Shown here in pieces: positions 32,874 through 39,174 of a DNA stretch of 39,174 nt; the stretch's first letter is position 1; each line of letters opens with the position of its first letter. A model generated the notes under the pieces. The model saw only the letters and a program-made list of their open reading frames with translations. It did not search any database and was not told the origin of the DNA. This DNA comes from Streptococcus suis (GTDB taxonomy: Bacteria > Bacillota > Bacilli > Lactobacillales > Streptococcaceae), in NCBI RefSeq assembly GCF_002960425.1, contig NZ_POIZ01000049.1, positions 1 through 39,174 on the forward strand, read 5' to 3'. The translations under genes and the position numbers were made by a program.

Positions 32874-34213
32874 TGAATATTTTTATATCTCCATTTTATG
32901 ACACCATTTTCTTTATTGACATGCTGATTCGTTTGATGATTCTTCAACAAATCAGTGGTTTATTTTTAAGCAAGAAGAAAAAATGTTTGATAGCTTCTTG
33001 CTTAACTGTCAGTCAGATAGTTTTATATGATATCTATTCTTTGTTAGAACCTTTTTCATTTTTAGTTGTCATTCCTTTTTTAAAAACAAATTGGAACAAG
33101 ACGCAAAAAATATTTTATGGATTATTACCATTTGTGATAGGGGATATGTTTCAAAGGATAATTGCTCTTTATTTGAGATTCCTATTCCAACTTGACTACT
33201 CTGCCATGAGTTTAAATCTAGTATTTAATGTAGTTCTAACATTACTACTTATACCGTTTTATCTATTATTTTTAAAGGGATTGGGAATTGAGGCTAAGGA
33301 TTTAAAAGTAGATACTGTAGATAAGGAATTGAGAAAAATATTTTGGTGGTTTAATGTTTCATTTATAACATACTTTTTACTTGTAAGAACAACCACTCAA
33401 GCTGAAATATGGAGTAAGAGAGGTATGATTTCGATAGATTGGAATCCATACTATATCCGTACTAATATTTTGTTGATTTACTTTGTAATATTTACGGTTA
33501 GTTTATTATATTTGAACTATCAGAAGAAAGAAATACAAGATAGAGAAATTCAGGCTTTGAAGGACAAACAATTAACTGACTTAGGTCGCTATAGCCGTCA
33601 TGTTGAATCACTTTATAAAGAAATTCGAAGTTTCCGACATGACTACACTAATATTCTTATTAGTCTGAATGAAGCAATTAAGGAAGAGGATATTGTTGCG
33701 ATTCGAACGATTTATAGTGAGGTTATTGCAGATTCTGATAGAAAATTCTATGATGGAAAGTACGATATAGCTAGATTATCCAATATACAAAATCCTGCTG
33801 TGAAGAGTTTGCTGTCATCTAAGATGTTGGAGGCACAAAAAAAAGGTATTGCAATTTCTGTGGAAGTAGATGCTGAAATTGAACCACCTGCTTTAGAGTT
33901 GATAGAATTCATAACGATTCTGTCTATTTTATTAGATAATGCTATCGATGCTGCAGAGCAGTGTGTAAATGGAAATATTGTATTTGCCTACTTCCAGGAA
34001 TATGACAGAAAAATTATCGTTGTAGAAAATACTACGGTTGAAGATAAAGTATCTACAAGTCATATTTTTGAATATGGTCATTCTACAAAAGGAGATAATC
34101 GAGGAATTGGCTTGGCTAATGTAAAAACTATCTTAGATAACTATCCTAAATTTTCTATATCAACGAACAGTAGCAATCATCGATTTGTTCAGGAGTTGGT
34201 GTTTTTGGAATAA
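32873..34213 (+). CDS. Peptide-sensing histidine kinase (HPK10, ComD/BlpH type)
   Basis: A 446-residue membrane kinase. Six or so N-terminal hydrophobic segments (about 12-215) form the peptide-pheromone sensor, followed by a coiled-coil linker. The HPK10 features are the phosphoacceptor His in SFRHDYTNIL (near residue 260), the N box LLDNAIDAAEQC and the single G box in GDNRGIGLANVKTIL. It appears intact. The cognate peptide and its ABC exporter are not visible in the window. Partner: the response regulator it overlaps (TGATG). Confidence 0.9.
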   Translation: MNIFISPFYDTIFFIDMLIRLMILQQISGLFLSKKKKCLIASCLTVSQIVLYDIYSLLEPFSFLVVIPFLKTNWNKTQKIFYGLLPFVIGDMFQRIIALYLRFLFQLDYSAMSLNLVFNVVLTLLLIPFYLLFLKGLGIEAKDLKVDTVDKELRKIFWWFNVSFITYFLLVRTTTQAEIWSKRGMISIDWNPYYIRTNILLIYFVIFTVSLLYLNYQKKEIQDREIQALKDKQLTDLGRYSRHVESLYKEIRSFRHDYTNILISLNEAIKEEDIVAIRTIYSEVIADSDRKFYDGKYDIARLSNIQNPAVKSLLSSKMLEAQKKGIAISVEVDAEIEPPALELIEFITILSILLDNAIDAAEQCVNGNIVFAYFQEYDRKIIVVENTTVEDKVSTSHIFEYGHSTKGDNRGIGLANVKTILDNYPKFSISTNSSNHRFVQELVFLE

Positions 34214-34229
34214 GATTTATAGATGTAAG

Positions 34230-34254
34230 TCCAGTCGAAAGGCTGGATTTTTTT
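34230..34254 (+). terminator. Terminator of the two-component operon
   Basis: TCCAG...CTGGA stem with a GAAA loop, followed by T7. The following promoter cassette begins 20 bases later. Confidence 0.8.
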
Positions 34255-34273
34255 GCATTTTCTCGAAAAAATG

Positions 34274-34341
34274 GTCATTCATTACAAAATATCGACAGTT
34301 CATGACATGGATGAAAAAATTGGGCTGATTTGGCTTATACT
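34274..34341 (+). promoter_or_regulatory. BlpR/ComE-type regulated promoter P1
   Basis: Direct repeats GTCATTCAT (34274-34282) and ACAGTTCAT (34295-34303) with exactly 12 bases between, then TATACT (34336-34341). This is the layout of ComE/BlpR sites and it is reused at three further places. No -35 box, as expected for an activator-dependent promoter. Confidence 0.8.
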
Positions 34342-34393
34342 AAATGTGTAAAAAATAAGAACAAGGAAACTATTTTAAAAGGAGGTCGTTAAC

Positions 34394-34558
34394 ATGCAAA
34401 GCGAGAATAGAAACACTAAATATGTGATGAATGTAATAAAAAATACAATCTACCTATCTATGTTTGCAGTACTTGTTTTGGATTTGATTATGGAAGGTAA
34501 AATAAATTTTGAATACATTTTAAGCTGGGGATTATTGTTATATTTTATTGATGACTGA
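34394..34558 (+). CDS. Small membrane protein under P1
   Basis: A 54-residue protein with hydrophobic segments at about 18-32 and 40-52; GGAGGT precedes the ATG. Too short for known immunity families; it ends abruptly (YFIDD) and may be a shortened version. First gene of the P1 transcript. Function unknown; immunity or accessory role inferred from its promoter. Confidence 0.55.
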   Translation: MQSENRNTKYVMNVIKNTIYLSMFAVLVLDLIMEGKINFEYILSWGLLLYFIDD

Positions 34559-34639
34559 TAGTTTCACATGTTTTGACAGTAAATAGTAAATGCAATTTTG
34601 GTTGCGATTTACTTAGCGTATCGTAGGAGGAATAATTTT

Positions 34640-34807
34640 ATGATTTGGCTTATTAAACTTCTATTGGTTGTTGTAATTTCCATTCCTGTAACAAGTATTT
34701 TACAGCCTTTTCACAACCATTACTTAAATGGAGTCACGGTTGGGGTCATTTCCGTCATTGTGTCCCATTTAGTGGATAAATATGGGAAAGGTGGGGATGA
34801 AGTATGA
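34640..34807 (+). CDS. Small membrane protein
   Basis: A 55-residue protein with hydrophobic segments at about 3-20 and 28-44. TAGGAGGAA is nine bases upstream of the ATG at 34640. The stop overlaps the next start (ATGA). Family not recognised. Confidence 0.6.
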   Translation: MIWLIKLLLVVVISIPVTSILQPFHNHYLNGVTVGVISVIVSHLVDKYGKGGDEV

Positions 34808-35004
34808 GTAAAGAGCTGAAAAGGATGTTGAAACTCGGGACACTTTTCCTTGCCTTATTTATCTTTAATATGTTTTTTCTTAAATGGTTGTCTGTTATAG
34901 GATTTGTTATTCATTTTAGCGAAATTAGTTATTTGGTTCCACCGCTGTTTTCAGTCATCGTTCTATCGATGATTGAAAAAAAGAGAAGCATGAAAACGAC
35001 TTAA
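34804..35004 (+). CDS. Small membrane protein
   Basis: A 66-residue two-helix protein (about 11-34 and 42-57) with basic ends (KELKRMLK and KKRSMK). Overlaps the previous gene by four bases, so coupled. Likely immunity-type by context only. Confidence 0.6.
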   Translation: MSKELKRMLKLGTLFLALFIFNMFFLKWLSVIGFVIHFSEISYLVPPLFSVIVLSMIEKKRSMKTT

Positions 35005-35014
35005 TGAAAAAATG

Positions 35015-35082
35015 GTCATTCATTACAAAATATCGACAGTTCATGACATGGCTGAAAAAATCGGGCTGAGTTGGCTTATACT
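35015..35082 (+). promoter_or_regulatory. BlpR/ComE-type regulated promoter P2
   Basis: GTCATTCAT (35015-35023), 12 bases, ACAGTTCAT (35036-35044), TATACT (35077-35082); nearly identical to P1 over about 90 bases. Confidence 0.8.
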
Positions 35083-35114
35083 AAGAGTGTAAAAAACAAA
35101 AAGGAGACACGAGC

Positions 35115-35276
35115 ATGAATACTTTAAAAACAATTGTTAAACACCGTCATTTCCGCTCCCTACTTGTAGGACTCGGAGCAGGTGCTATCATTTGTCTATG
35201 GGGAGTGTATTATGGAATGATTTACCTACTCAGTTATCTTGTCATTAGAGGGGTGATTTATATGTTTAAAAAATAA
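35115..35276 (+). CDS. Small membrane protein under P2
   Basis: A 53-residue protein, basic N-terminus (KTIVKHRHFR), one long hydrophobic stretch starting VGLGAGAIICLWGVYYG and a KK end. AAGGAGA precedes the ATG. No double-Gly leader, so it is not a typical Blp bacteriocin precursor; a Gly-rich first helix leaves a leaderless peptide possible. Confidence 0.55.
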   Translation: MNTLKTIVKHRHFRSLLVGLGAGAIICLWGVYYGMIYLLSYLVIRGVIYMFKK

Positions 35277-35289
35277 GTAGGAAAATAAG

Positions 35290-35463
35290 ATGAAAATGAT
35301 GAAAACTATTTTAGCGGTACTATTCTATTTTTGTTTAGACTATGTAATGAGAGAGTGTCTCGGCTTTGGTAGCCTTGGTTACTGGGCTCTATCCGTTCCA
35401 AACTTTTTGCTTCTAGTGATGTTGCTCAAACGTAACTATCAGGAACACAAGCAAGTACACTGA
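35290..35463 (+). CDS. Small membrane protein
   Basis: A 57-residue protein with two hydrophobic segments around a Gly-rich turn (ECLGFGSLGYWAL). TAGGAAA lies upstream; 13 bases after the preceding gene. Function unknown. Confidence 0.55.
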   Translation: MKMMKTILAVLFYFCLDYVMRECLGFGSLGYWALSVPNFLLLVMLLKRNYQEHKQVH

Positions 35464-35495
35464 AGTTGACTGGCTGGCTTGAAAGGAAACTGGTT

Positions 35496-35867
35496 ATGGA
35501 TAATCTAAAAATAATCAAAATCGGAAATTATGCCAGTATTGCAATTGACCTATTCGTTTTTTTGATGTAGTTGGTTTCAGTTAGATCTGACGGAAAGGTT
35601 TTATTGCCAATCATGCTGATATTAACATTGCTTCACGCTTTGGTGATAGGGACAAGCTACTATTTTTTAAAGAAACGTGGCATGTCGTACAGGATGCCTG
35701 TACATCAAAGATACCTCATTTTAGGGGTAGCTCTTGCATCTGCTATACTATTTATGGAGTCTATGATAATGGGAGAAGTGAGCAGATTATTTCTTTTGCT
35801 AATCAATGGATGCCTGGTATTGGTTTGTCCTATTGCGAGATTGGTCAACAATACTACTGTTAATTAG
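35496..35867 (+). pseudogene. Membrane protein gene split by an in-frame TAG
   Basis: A 123-codon frame starting MDNLKIIKIGNYASIAIDLF is interrupted by TAG at 35568 (codon 25) and continues in the same frame with three hydrophobic segments to 35867. GAAAGGAAA precedes the ATG. The uninterrupted protein would have four membrane helices. The part after the stop has no start signal of its own. Family not recognised. Confidence 0.65.
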
Positions 35868-35911
35868 GTTCATAGGATGACACCTCGAATAGTCATTTGG
35901 GGTGTTTTCGT

Positions 35912-36169
35912 TTGGTAGAAGATATTCAAAAAGGCTATCAGTCCTTGCCTTTTGAACAGTTTATTCAGCTGAGGTATTTAAATCAATGTTGGAGGCTGAT
36001 GTTGACTAAATCGCATCAAGTCAATGCTTCTAGTCAGTTTGTACGAGATACAAAGGAGGCCATTTTCTGCAAGAAGATATTAGGGACTTATGAATCGACA
36101 CCTGAGAGATTTAGAGTGGAATTCTCGGAGGTTATTGATTACAAGCATTGTAAATGCCTTTGTGGATAA
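35912..36169 (+). pseudogene. Possible gene fragment, unrecognised
   Basis: An open frame with protein-like composition (DIQKGYQSLPFEQFIQLRYL, then CWRLMLTKSHQ) but no ATG and no ribosome binding site; only TTG codons could start it. No homologue recognised. It looks like the leftover of a soluble protein gene inside the bacteriocin cluster, or a chance frame. Confidence 0.25.
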
Positions 36170-36198
36170 CTGATGTTTTATGTTTATGAATAAATAGT

Positions 36199-36226
36199 TT
36201 GAAATTTGTCTAAAATCTGCTATACT
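36199..36226 (+). promoter_or_regulatory. Promoter of the antitoxin RNA
   Basis: TTGAAA (36199-36204), 16-nt spacer, extended -10 TGCTATACT (TATACT 36221-36226). A strong constitutive-type promoter with start near 36233. Confidence 0.7.
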
Positions 36227-36232
36227 AAGTTA

Positions 36233-36295
36233 GAAAGATGTAGTGCAAAGCACACCAAAGCCCTCAGAAATTGCAGTTCCTGAGGGCTTTTTTAC
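36233..36295 (+). ncRNA. Putative antitoxin RNA (par RNA II-like)
   Basis: A predicted 60-65 nt RNA from the promoter to the terminator at 36257-36293. It contains GATGTAGTGCAAAGC (36237-36251), which can pair, with one mismatch, with the toxin mRNA at its start codon (complement of 36420-36434). Small size, convergent orientation and a shared terminator hairpin match the par/Fst type I system of pAD1. Confidence 0.6.
36257..36293. terminator. Shared bidirectional terminator of the toxin-antitoxin module
   Basis: AAAGCCCTCAG/CTGAGGGCTTT, 11-bp stem, T run on the plus side; the toxin transcript reads into it from the other strand. Confidence 0.8.
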
Positions 36296-36332
36296 GTTCT
36301 CTAGTTTGAGAGATTAACGGGTGTGGTTTGGG

Positions 36333-36431
36333 CTAGCTGTGGTCGTTGTACTTGCTATCTAGCCACTTGCAAATGCAGTATGCAGCTACATTTGCCATAA
36401 CAGCAAGTAAGAGCTCTAAGATGTAATGCAA
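36333..36431 (-). CDS. Putative Fst-like type I toxin
   Basis: A 32-residue peptide on the minus strand starting at TTG 36431, with AAGGGGGTG nine bases upstream. It has one membrane helix (YILELLLAVMANVAAYCIC), then KWLDSK and a charged tail, the plan of Fst/Ldr-type membrane toxins with a conserved WLD-like motif after the helix. The start codon lies inside the segment complementary to the antitoxin RNA. Embedded between bacteriocin-cluster genes. Confidence 0.6.
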   Translation of the reverse strand: MHYILELLLAVMANVAAYCICKWLDSKYNDHS

Positions 36432-36621
36432 AGCTATTCACCCCCTTTCACGAACTCCTATTGAAGAACGCAATCGGTTTCCGACAGCAATATTATTTTA
36501 TCATAATTTTTTGTTTTTTTATGTAGAAATCATAATTCAAACTATTTTAGTTGATTTTACAATCTGTCACTTTCAACTCCAGTCAAAAGGCTGGAGTGTA
36601 TGCTTTTTCTCGAAAAAAATG

Positions 36622-36689
36622 GTCATTCATTACAAAATAGCGACCGTTCATGACATGGATAAAAAAATCGGGCTGAGTTAGCTTATACT
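36622..36689 (+). promoter_or_regulatory. BlpR/ComE-type regulated promoter P3
   Basis: GTCATTCAT (36622-36630), 12 bases, ACCGTTCAT (36643-36651), TATACT (36684-36689). A CTCCAG/CTGGAG hairpin (36577-36596) precedes it, as before P1. Between 36435 and 36576 I see only the A/T-rich toxin promoter region. Confidence 0.8.
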
Positions 36690-36723
36690 AAGAGTGTAAA
36701 AAATAAGAACAAGGAGAAATGAG

Positions 36724-36933
36724 ATGACAGTGAAAAAGAAAATTGCTATGACAGAAGAACAATTGCTACATGTCGCTATGATAGTCTATACCTTGTATGT
36801 GCTGTACTTACTTGTCACCAAGAATTTTGTACCACGCTTCATAACTCCCTATGGACTGTATCTATTTGTTCTCGTTGAAGAAAAATTAGAGAAATTTTGC
36901 AAAAAACTATATCACAACTTAATGAATCGATAA
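36724..36933 (+). CDS. Small membrane protein, paralogue A under P3
   Basis: A 69-residue protein: basic start, helix 1 (HVAMIVYTLYVLYLLV), a short loop with PRFITPYGLYLF beginning helix 2, and a basic tail with EEKLEKFCKK. AAGGAGAA upstream. It matches the next gene in length and in the MIVYT...PYG.YL...EK pattern. Probable immunity protein by context. Confidence 0.7.
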   Translation: MTVKKKIAMTEEQLLHVAMIVYTLYVLYLLVTKNFVPRFITPYGLYLFVLVEEKLEKFCKKLYHNLMNR

Positions 36934-36939
36934 AAAATG

Positions 36940-37007
36940 GTCATTCATTACAAAATAACGACCGTTCATGACATGGATGAAAAATTTGGGCTGAGTTGGC
37001 TTATACT
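36940..37007 (+). promoter_or_regulatory. BlpR/ComE-type regulated promoter P4
   Basis: GTCATTCAT (36940-36948), 12 bases, ACCGTTCAT (36961-36969), TATACT (37002-37007). It starts six bases after the preceding gene. Confidence 0.8.
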
Positions 37008-37042
37008 AAGAGTGTAAAAAATAAGAACAAGGAGAAACAAAG

Positions 37043-37252
37043 ATGAAAGAGAAAAAGGAACTTGTTATTACAGGGAAACACGTATTACACACAACAATGA
37101 TTGTCTATACCTTCTTTATTGGATTTGCATTCATTAGACAGGATCTTGAGTTGCCGATGTTGATACCATACGGATTCTATCTACTTGCTCTTATTCTTGA
37201 AAAAATGGAAAAAAGTGGCAAATCGTTATTTGAAATCAGAATTGAACGTTAA
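37043..37252 (+). CDS. Small membrane protein, paralogue B under P4
   Basis: A 69-residue paralogue of the previous gene (TTMIVYTFFIGFAF, then MLIPYGFYLLALILEKMEK). Promoter, leader (AAGAACAAGGAGAAA) and gene were duplicated together. First gene of a transcript that runs to the CAAX-type protease. Confidence 0.7.
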   Translation: MKEKKELVITGKHVLHTTMIVYTFFIGFAFIRQDLELPMLIPYGFYLLALILEKMEKSGKSLFEIRIER

Positions 37253-37279
37253 GGAAAATGATAGTGAGGAGAAATGAAG

Positions 37280-37462
37280 ATGAAGAATAAAAAATTTTAT
37301 GCAGTGCTGATTGCTATTGCACTATGTTTGGTGTTTAAGATTAGTGCGAACGTGTCAGGCGATAGCCTTAAAGATTTTTTCAATGTTTTGGCAGTTAGTA
37401 TCCCAGGTTCAATCATTACTTTTACTGCTTTAACGAATAAGGAACAAAACAAGGAAAAGTAA
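37280..37462 (+). CDS. Small membrane protein
   Basis: A 60-residue protein with hydrophobic segments at about 6-24 and 34-50 and a charged tail (NKEQNKEK). GAGGAG is nine bases before the ATG at 37280; the ATG at 37274 is too close to it. Function unknown. Confidence 0.6.
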   Translation: MKNKKFYAVLIAIALCLVFKISANVSGDSLKDFFNVLAVSIPGSIITFTALTNKEQNKEK

Positions 37463-37496
37463 GTTTGTAAAGAAAACAAGAACAAGGAGAAAATAT

Positions 37497-37907
37497 ATGA
37501 CTAAATTTAAAACAATGGATAAAATCAAAACCATAATTAGTATTCTAATCATTAGTTATGCAATTCTATGTATCTTAGCAGATGTATCTATAATCAATTT
37601 TGATATAGAATTATATATTCCACCTACATACGCTATCATATATTCCGCTACCTTTTTGAGCTTTACGGGAAGGAGAAATAAAAATGGAAAACAAACATCA
37701 AATGATGACTATCAAAGAAAGAATAAAATTATGCAGTTCTTGCAAGGGCTTGTTGAAGGAATTTTGGTCACTGCCGTTCTTATTCACCTAGTGGCTTGGC
37801 TTGTTCTTGGAAAAACAGTAGATGTTTTCTCATCTAATTTCTATCCAATGCTCTTTATTGCATTGTATTTTCTAATGAAAGTGAATAAGACTAAAAAGGA
37901 GGACTAG
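37497..37907 (+). CDS. Membrane protein, possibly two small genes fused by a frameshift
   Basis: A 136-residue frame with hydrophobic segments at about 11-28, 41-57, 83-105 and 113-130. The centre (GRRNKNGKQTSNDD) is the translation of what looks like a ribosome binding site and start: GGAAGGAGAAATAAAAATGG at 37669-37688. An ATG at 37684 opens another frame (MENKHQMMTIKERIK) that would join the second half if one A were added to the A4 run near 37724. Either a genuine four-helix protein or a fusion of two 60-75 residue genes. AAGGAGAAA precedes the first ATG. Confidence 0.6.
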   Translation: MTKFKTMDKIKTIISILIISYAILCILADVSIINFDIELYIPPTYAIIYSATFLSFTGRRNKNGKQTSNDDYQRKNKIMQFLQGLVEGILVTAVLIHLVAWLVLGKTVDVFSSNFYPMLFIALYFLMKVNKTKKED

Positions 37908-37910
37908 CTT

Positions 37911-38612
37911 ATGAAACGTGTTAAAAATATTTTAAAATTTATTGGTTTGATTCTTGTCATCGTTGCGATTAACATAACTCCGATGCGATTTATTGCCATA
38001 CAGGATTCGATGTCAGGTGCCATGCAGTGGGTTTCTGGCATTGGCTATCTGGTCATTGCGACAGCTATTGTGGTGTGGACTTGGAAACGGTATAAGAAAG
38101 GTCTACCTGACCAGCAAAAACGGTTCACATTTACTTGGAAAGATTTTGGGTTTGCTCTGCTATTTTTCTTAGCGGGACGGGTTGTCGGTATTGGCGGAAC
38201 GCTATTGACCCAGTTGGTTACTGGCAATGCCACCACGGCCAACGATGCAGCACTTTTGGCTACAAATGAGCAATTGGCGAAGATGTTTCCGCTATACTTT
38301 ATTGCCTTTCATATTGCAATAGGCGTTTTTGCTCCTTTTATGGAAGAGCTTGTTTTCAGAGGTTTGTTTAGCAGATATTTCTTCAAAGAAAATCAAAAAT
38401 GGCTAAAATTGATAATCAGTTCAGCAGTCTTTGCTCTTCTTCATGCGATTCATCCAATTGAGTTGCCACTTTACTTCTTGCTTGGGGCAGTCTTCTATTT
38501 GGCTTACGCTCGCCGTGGCAATATTGTGGATGCGATTCTTGTTCATATATTGAACAATAGCCTACTGGTTATCTTCTCCATTATTGGTTATTTGTTGGTA
38601 CTGTTTGGTTAG
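37911..38612 (+). CDS. CPBP-family intramembrane metalloprotease (CAAX/Abi type)
   Basis: A 233-residue multi-helix membrane protein with the family signatures EELVFRG (EExxxR, near residue 145), FALLHAIHP (near 179) and a closing HILNNS (near 218), the glutamate and histidine metal/catalytic set. Such proteins are regular members of Blp/Pnc bacteriocin loci, where some are needed for self-immunity. AAAGGAG precedes the ATG, three bases after the previous stop, so it is co-transcribed from P4. Confidence 0.88.
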   Translation: MKRVKNILKFIGLILVIVAINITPMRFIAIQDSMSGAMQWVSGIGYLVIATAIVVWTWKRYKKGLPDQQKRFTFTWKDFGFALLFFLAGRVVGIGGTLLTQLVTGNATTANDAALLATNEQLAKMFPLYFIAFHIAIGVFAPFMEELVFRGLFSRYFFKENQKWLKLIISSAVFALLHAIHPIELPLYFLLGAVFYLAYARRGNIVDAILVHILNNSLLVIFSIIGYLLVLFG

Positions 38613-38633
38613 TGATGGTAAAGGAGTTTAGTT

Positions 38634-38828
38634 ATGACAATGATAGAAAAATTAGATAAAAAATACCAAGAATTTGAAACAGCTTATGAGTCTTCCTCGT
38701 TTGCAATGAAATTCTTAGTCTGGGTAGGAATAGCTATGACCTTGATGACTCTTGGTTCAGTTCTTGTGCCAGCGATTTATTCTGCAGGGCAAGATTTCGG
38801 TGCCTTCCTATATTCTGTTTTTGGATGA
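38634..38828 (+). CDS. Small membrane protein downstream of the CAAX protease
   Basis: A 64-residue protein with a soluble helical N-terminus (IEKLDKKYQEFETAYESS) and one membrane helix (about 27-48). AAAGGAG is upstream. Last gene of the cluster before the insertion sequence. Resembles small immunity or accessory proteins by position only. Confidence 0.6.
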   Translation: MTMIEKLDKKYQEFETAYESSSFAMKFLVWVGIAMTLMTLGSVLVPAIYSAGQDFGAFLYSVFG

Positions 38829-38853
38829 GGGAGTGGTAGAAAATAAAATGAAA

Positions 38854-39174
38854 AAGAGGCTGGGCAAAAACTAGCCAATAAATAAAAAACACAGACAGAT
38901 TGAGCTGATTTTGATGAAATCCAGCCGTACTGTCTGTGTTTTTCTTTTTATCTCTATTATCTTGGACTAATTTCTTAGCCAATTTCGTTAGATTCATGCT
39001 CATTAGGAGGAAGCCTATCTCGGTTTCAACCACTTTTTGACCTCTGACATGGACTCTGCGTACGCCAAAAACACCCTTCATCCTACCAAATACAGGTTCG
39101 ACATCCACCTTGCGTTTGGCATAAATGCGGGCTCCCTCTTTACTTGTCAATTCCTCTTTGACTAAGTTCTAGTG
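38854..39174 (-). mobile_element. IS1182-type insertion sequence, 3' end running off the window
   Basis: Starts with the same 21-bp terminal repeat as the element at 21765 (AAGAGGCTGGGCAAAAACTAG). The minus strand encodes the end of an IS1182-type transposase: IYAKRKVDVEPVFGRMKGVF with the third catalytic acidic residue, then TEIGFLLMSMNLTKLAKKL. Two lesions are visible: an in-frame TAG at 39171-39169, and loss of one A near the gene's end compared with the other copy, which shifts the normal stop and lets the frame run through the terminal repeat to 38734. The copy is therefore probably inactive. Confidence 0.85.

Noticed and set aside
34394..34807. One gene with several stop codons linking the 54- and 55-residue proteins
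   Set aside because: They share a frame but four stops lie between them and the second has its own strong ribosome binding site.
38734..38853. Transposase coding sequence extending past the IS end
   Set aside because: The extension reads through the terminal repeat into the host gene on the other strand, and the other copy shows that the normal stop lies before the terminal repeat.

Overview
This 39 kb window reads as a low-GC Firmicute chromosome, almost certainly Streptococcus and most like Streptococcus suis. The grounds are the argS/argR/mutS divergence, nrdD followed by a tiny basic protein, a GNAT gene and nrdG, the rarA/6S RNA/tRNA-Lys block, the order MazG-like/DUF3013/VOC/prmA/rsmE, relA-dtd, BOX-like repeats, and a Blp/Com-type two-component locus. 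The species call is inference; the genus call is strong.

Left part (1-7 kb) is an accessory bacteriocin region. A damaged Rgg/ComR-like regulator is followed by a promoter with a GACA-N4-TGTC palindrome, a candidate 18-residue peptide with a Trp-Trp pair, a lactococcin-972-family bacteriocin, its large membrane partner, an ABC ATPase with its middle deleted, and a small gene of unknown function. Two small membrane proteins, a secreted CHAP-domain cell-wall hydrolase and a MITE-like element follow.

From 7 to 18.3 kb lie housekeeping genes: argS, argR and mutS, then a LytTR-DUF3021 regulator pair and a small membrane protein. The anaerobic ribonucleotide reductase cluster follows, with nrdD under a promoter carrying candidate NrdR boxes. 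A separate operon, led by a BOX-like repeat in its leader, carries a 44-residue protein, a 5'-nucleotidase-like enzyme, a GNAT enzyme and nrdG.

From 18.3 to 22.2 kb is an accessory patch: a dead IS200/IS605-type element, a secreted V8-like serine protease interrupted by one in-frame stop, a paralogue of that protein lacking the protease domain, and an internally deleted IS1182-type element. From 22.2 to 31.2 kb are tRNA-Lys, 6S RNA, rarA, then small conserved genes, prmA, rsmE, a DUF554 protein, a GNAT enzyme, relA and dtd.

The right end (31.2-39.2 kb) is the most unusual. A roughly 0.8 kb non-coding segment has a promoter, closing 5'/3' complementarity, a string of perfect hairpins and a terminator, so it looks like a large structured RNA gene carrying an inserted BOX-like repeat. 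Next is a LytTR response regulator/HPK10-type kinase pair and four near-identical promoters with direct repeats spaced like BlpR/ComE sites. These drive small membrane proteins, several of them broken, and a CAAX-type membrane protease, with no bacteriocin precursor visible. A probable Fst/par-type type I toxin-antitoxin module sits inside the cluster, and an IS1182-type transposase 3' end closes the window.
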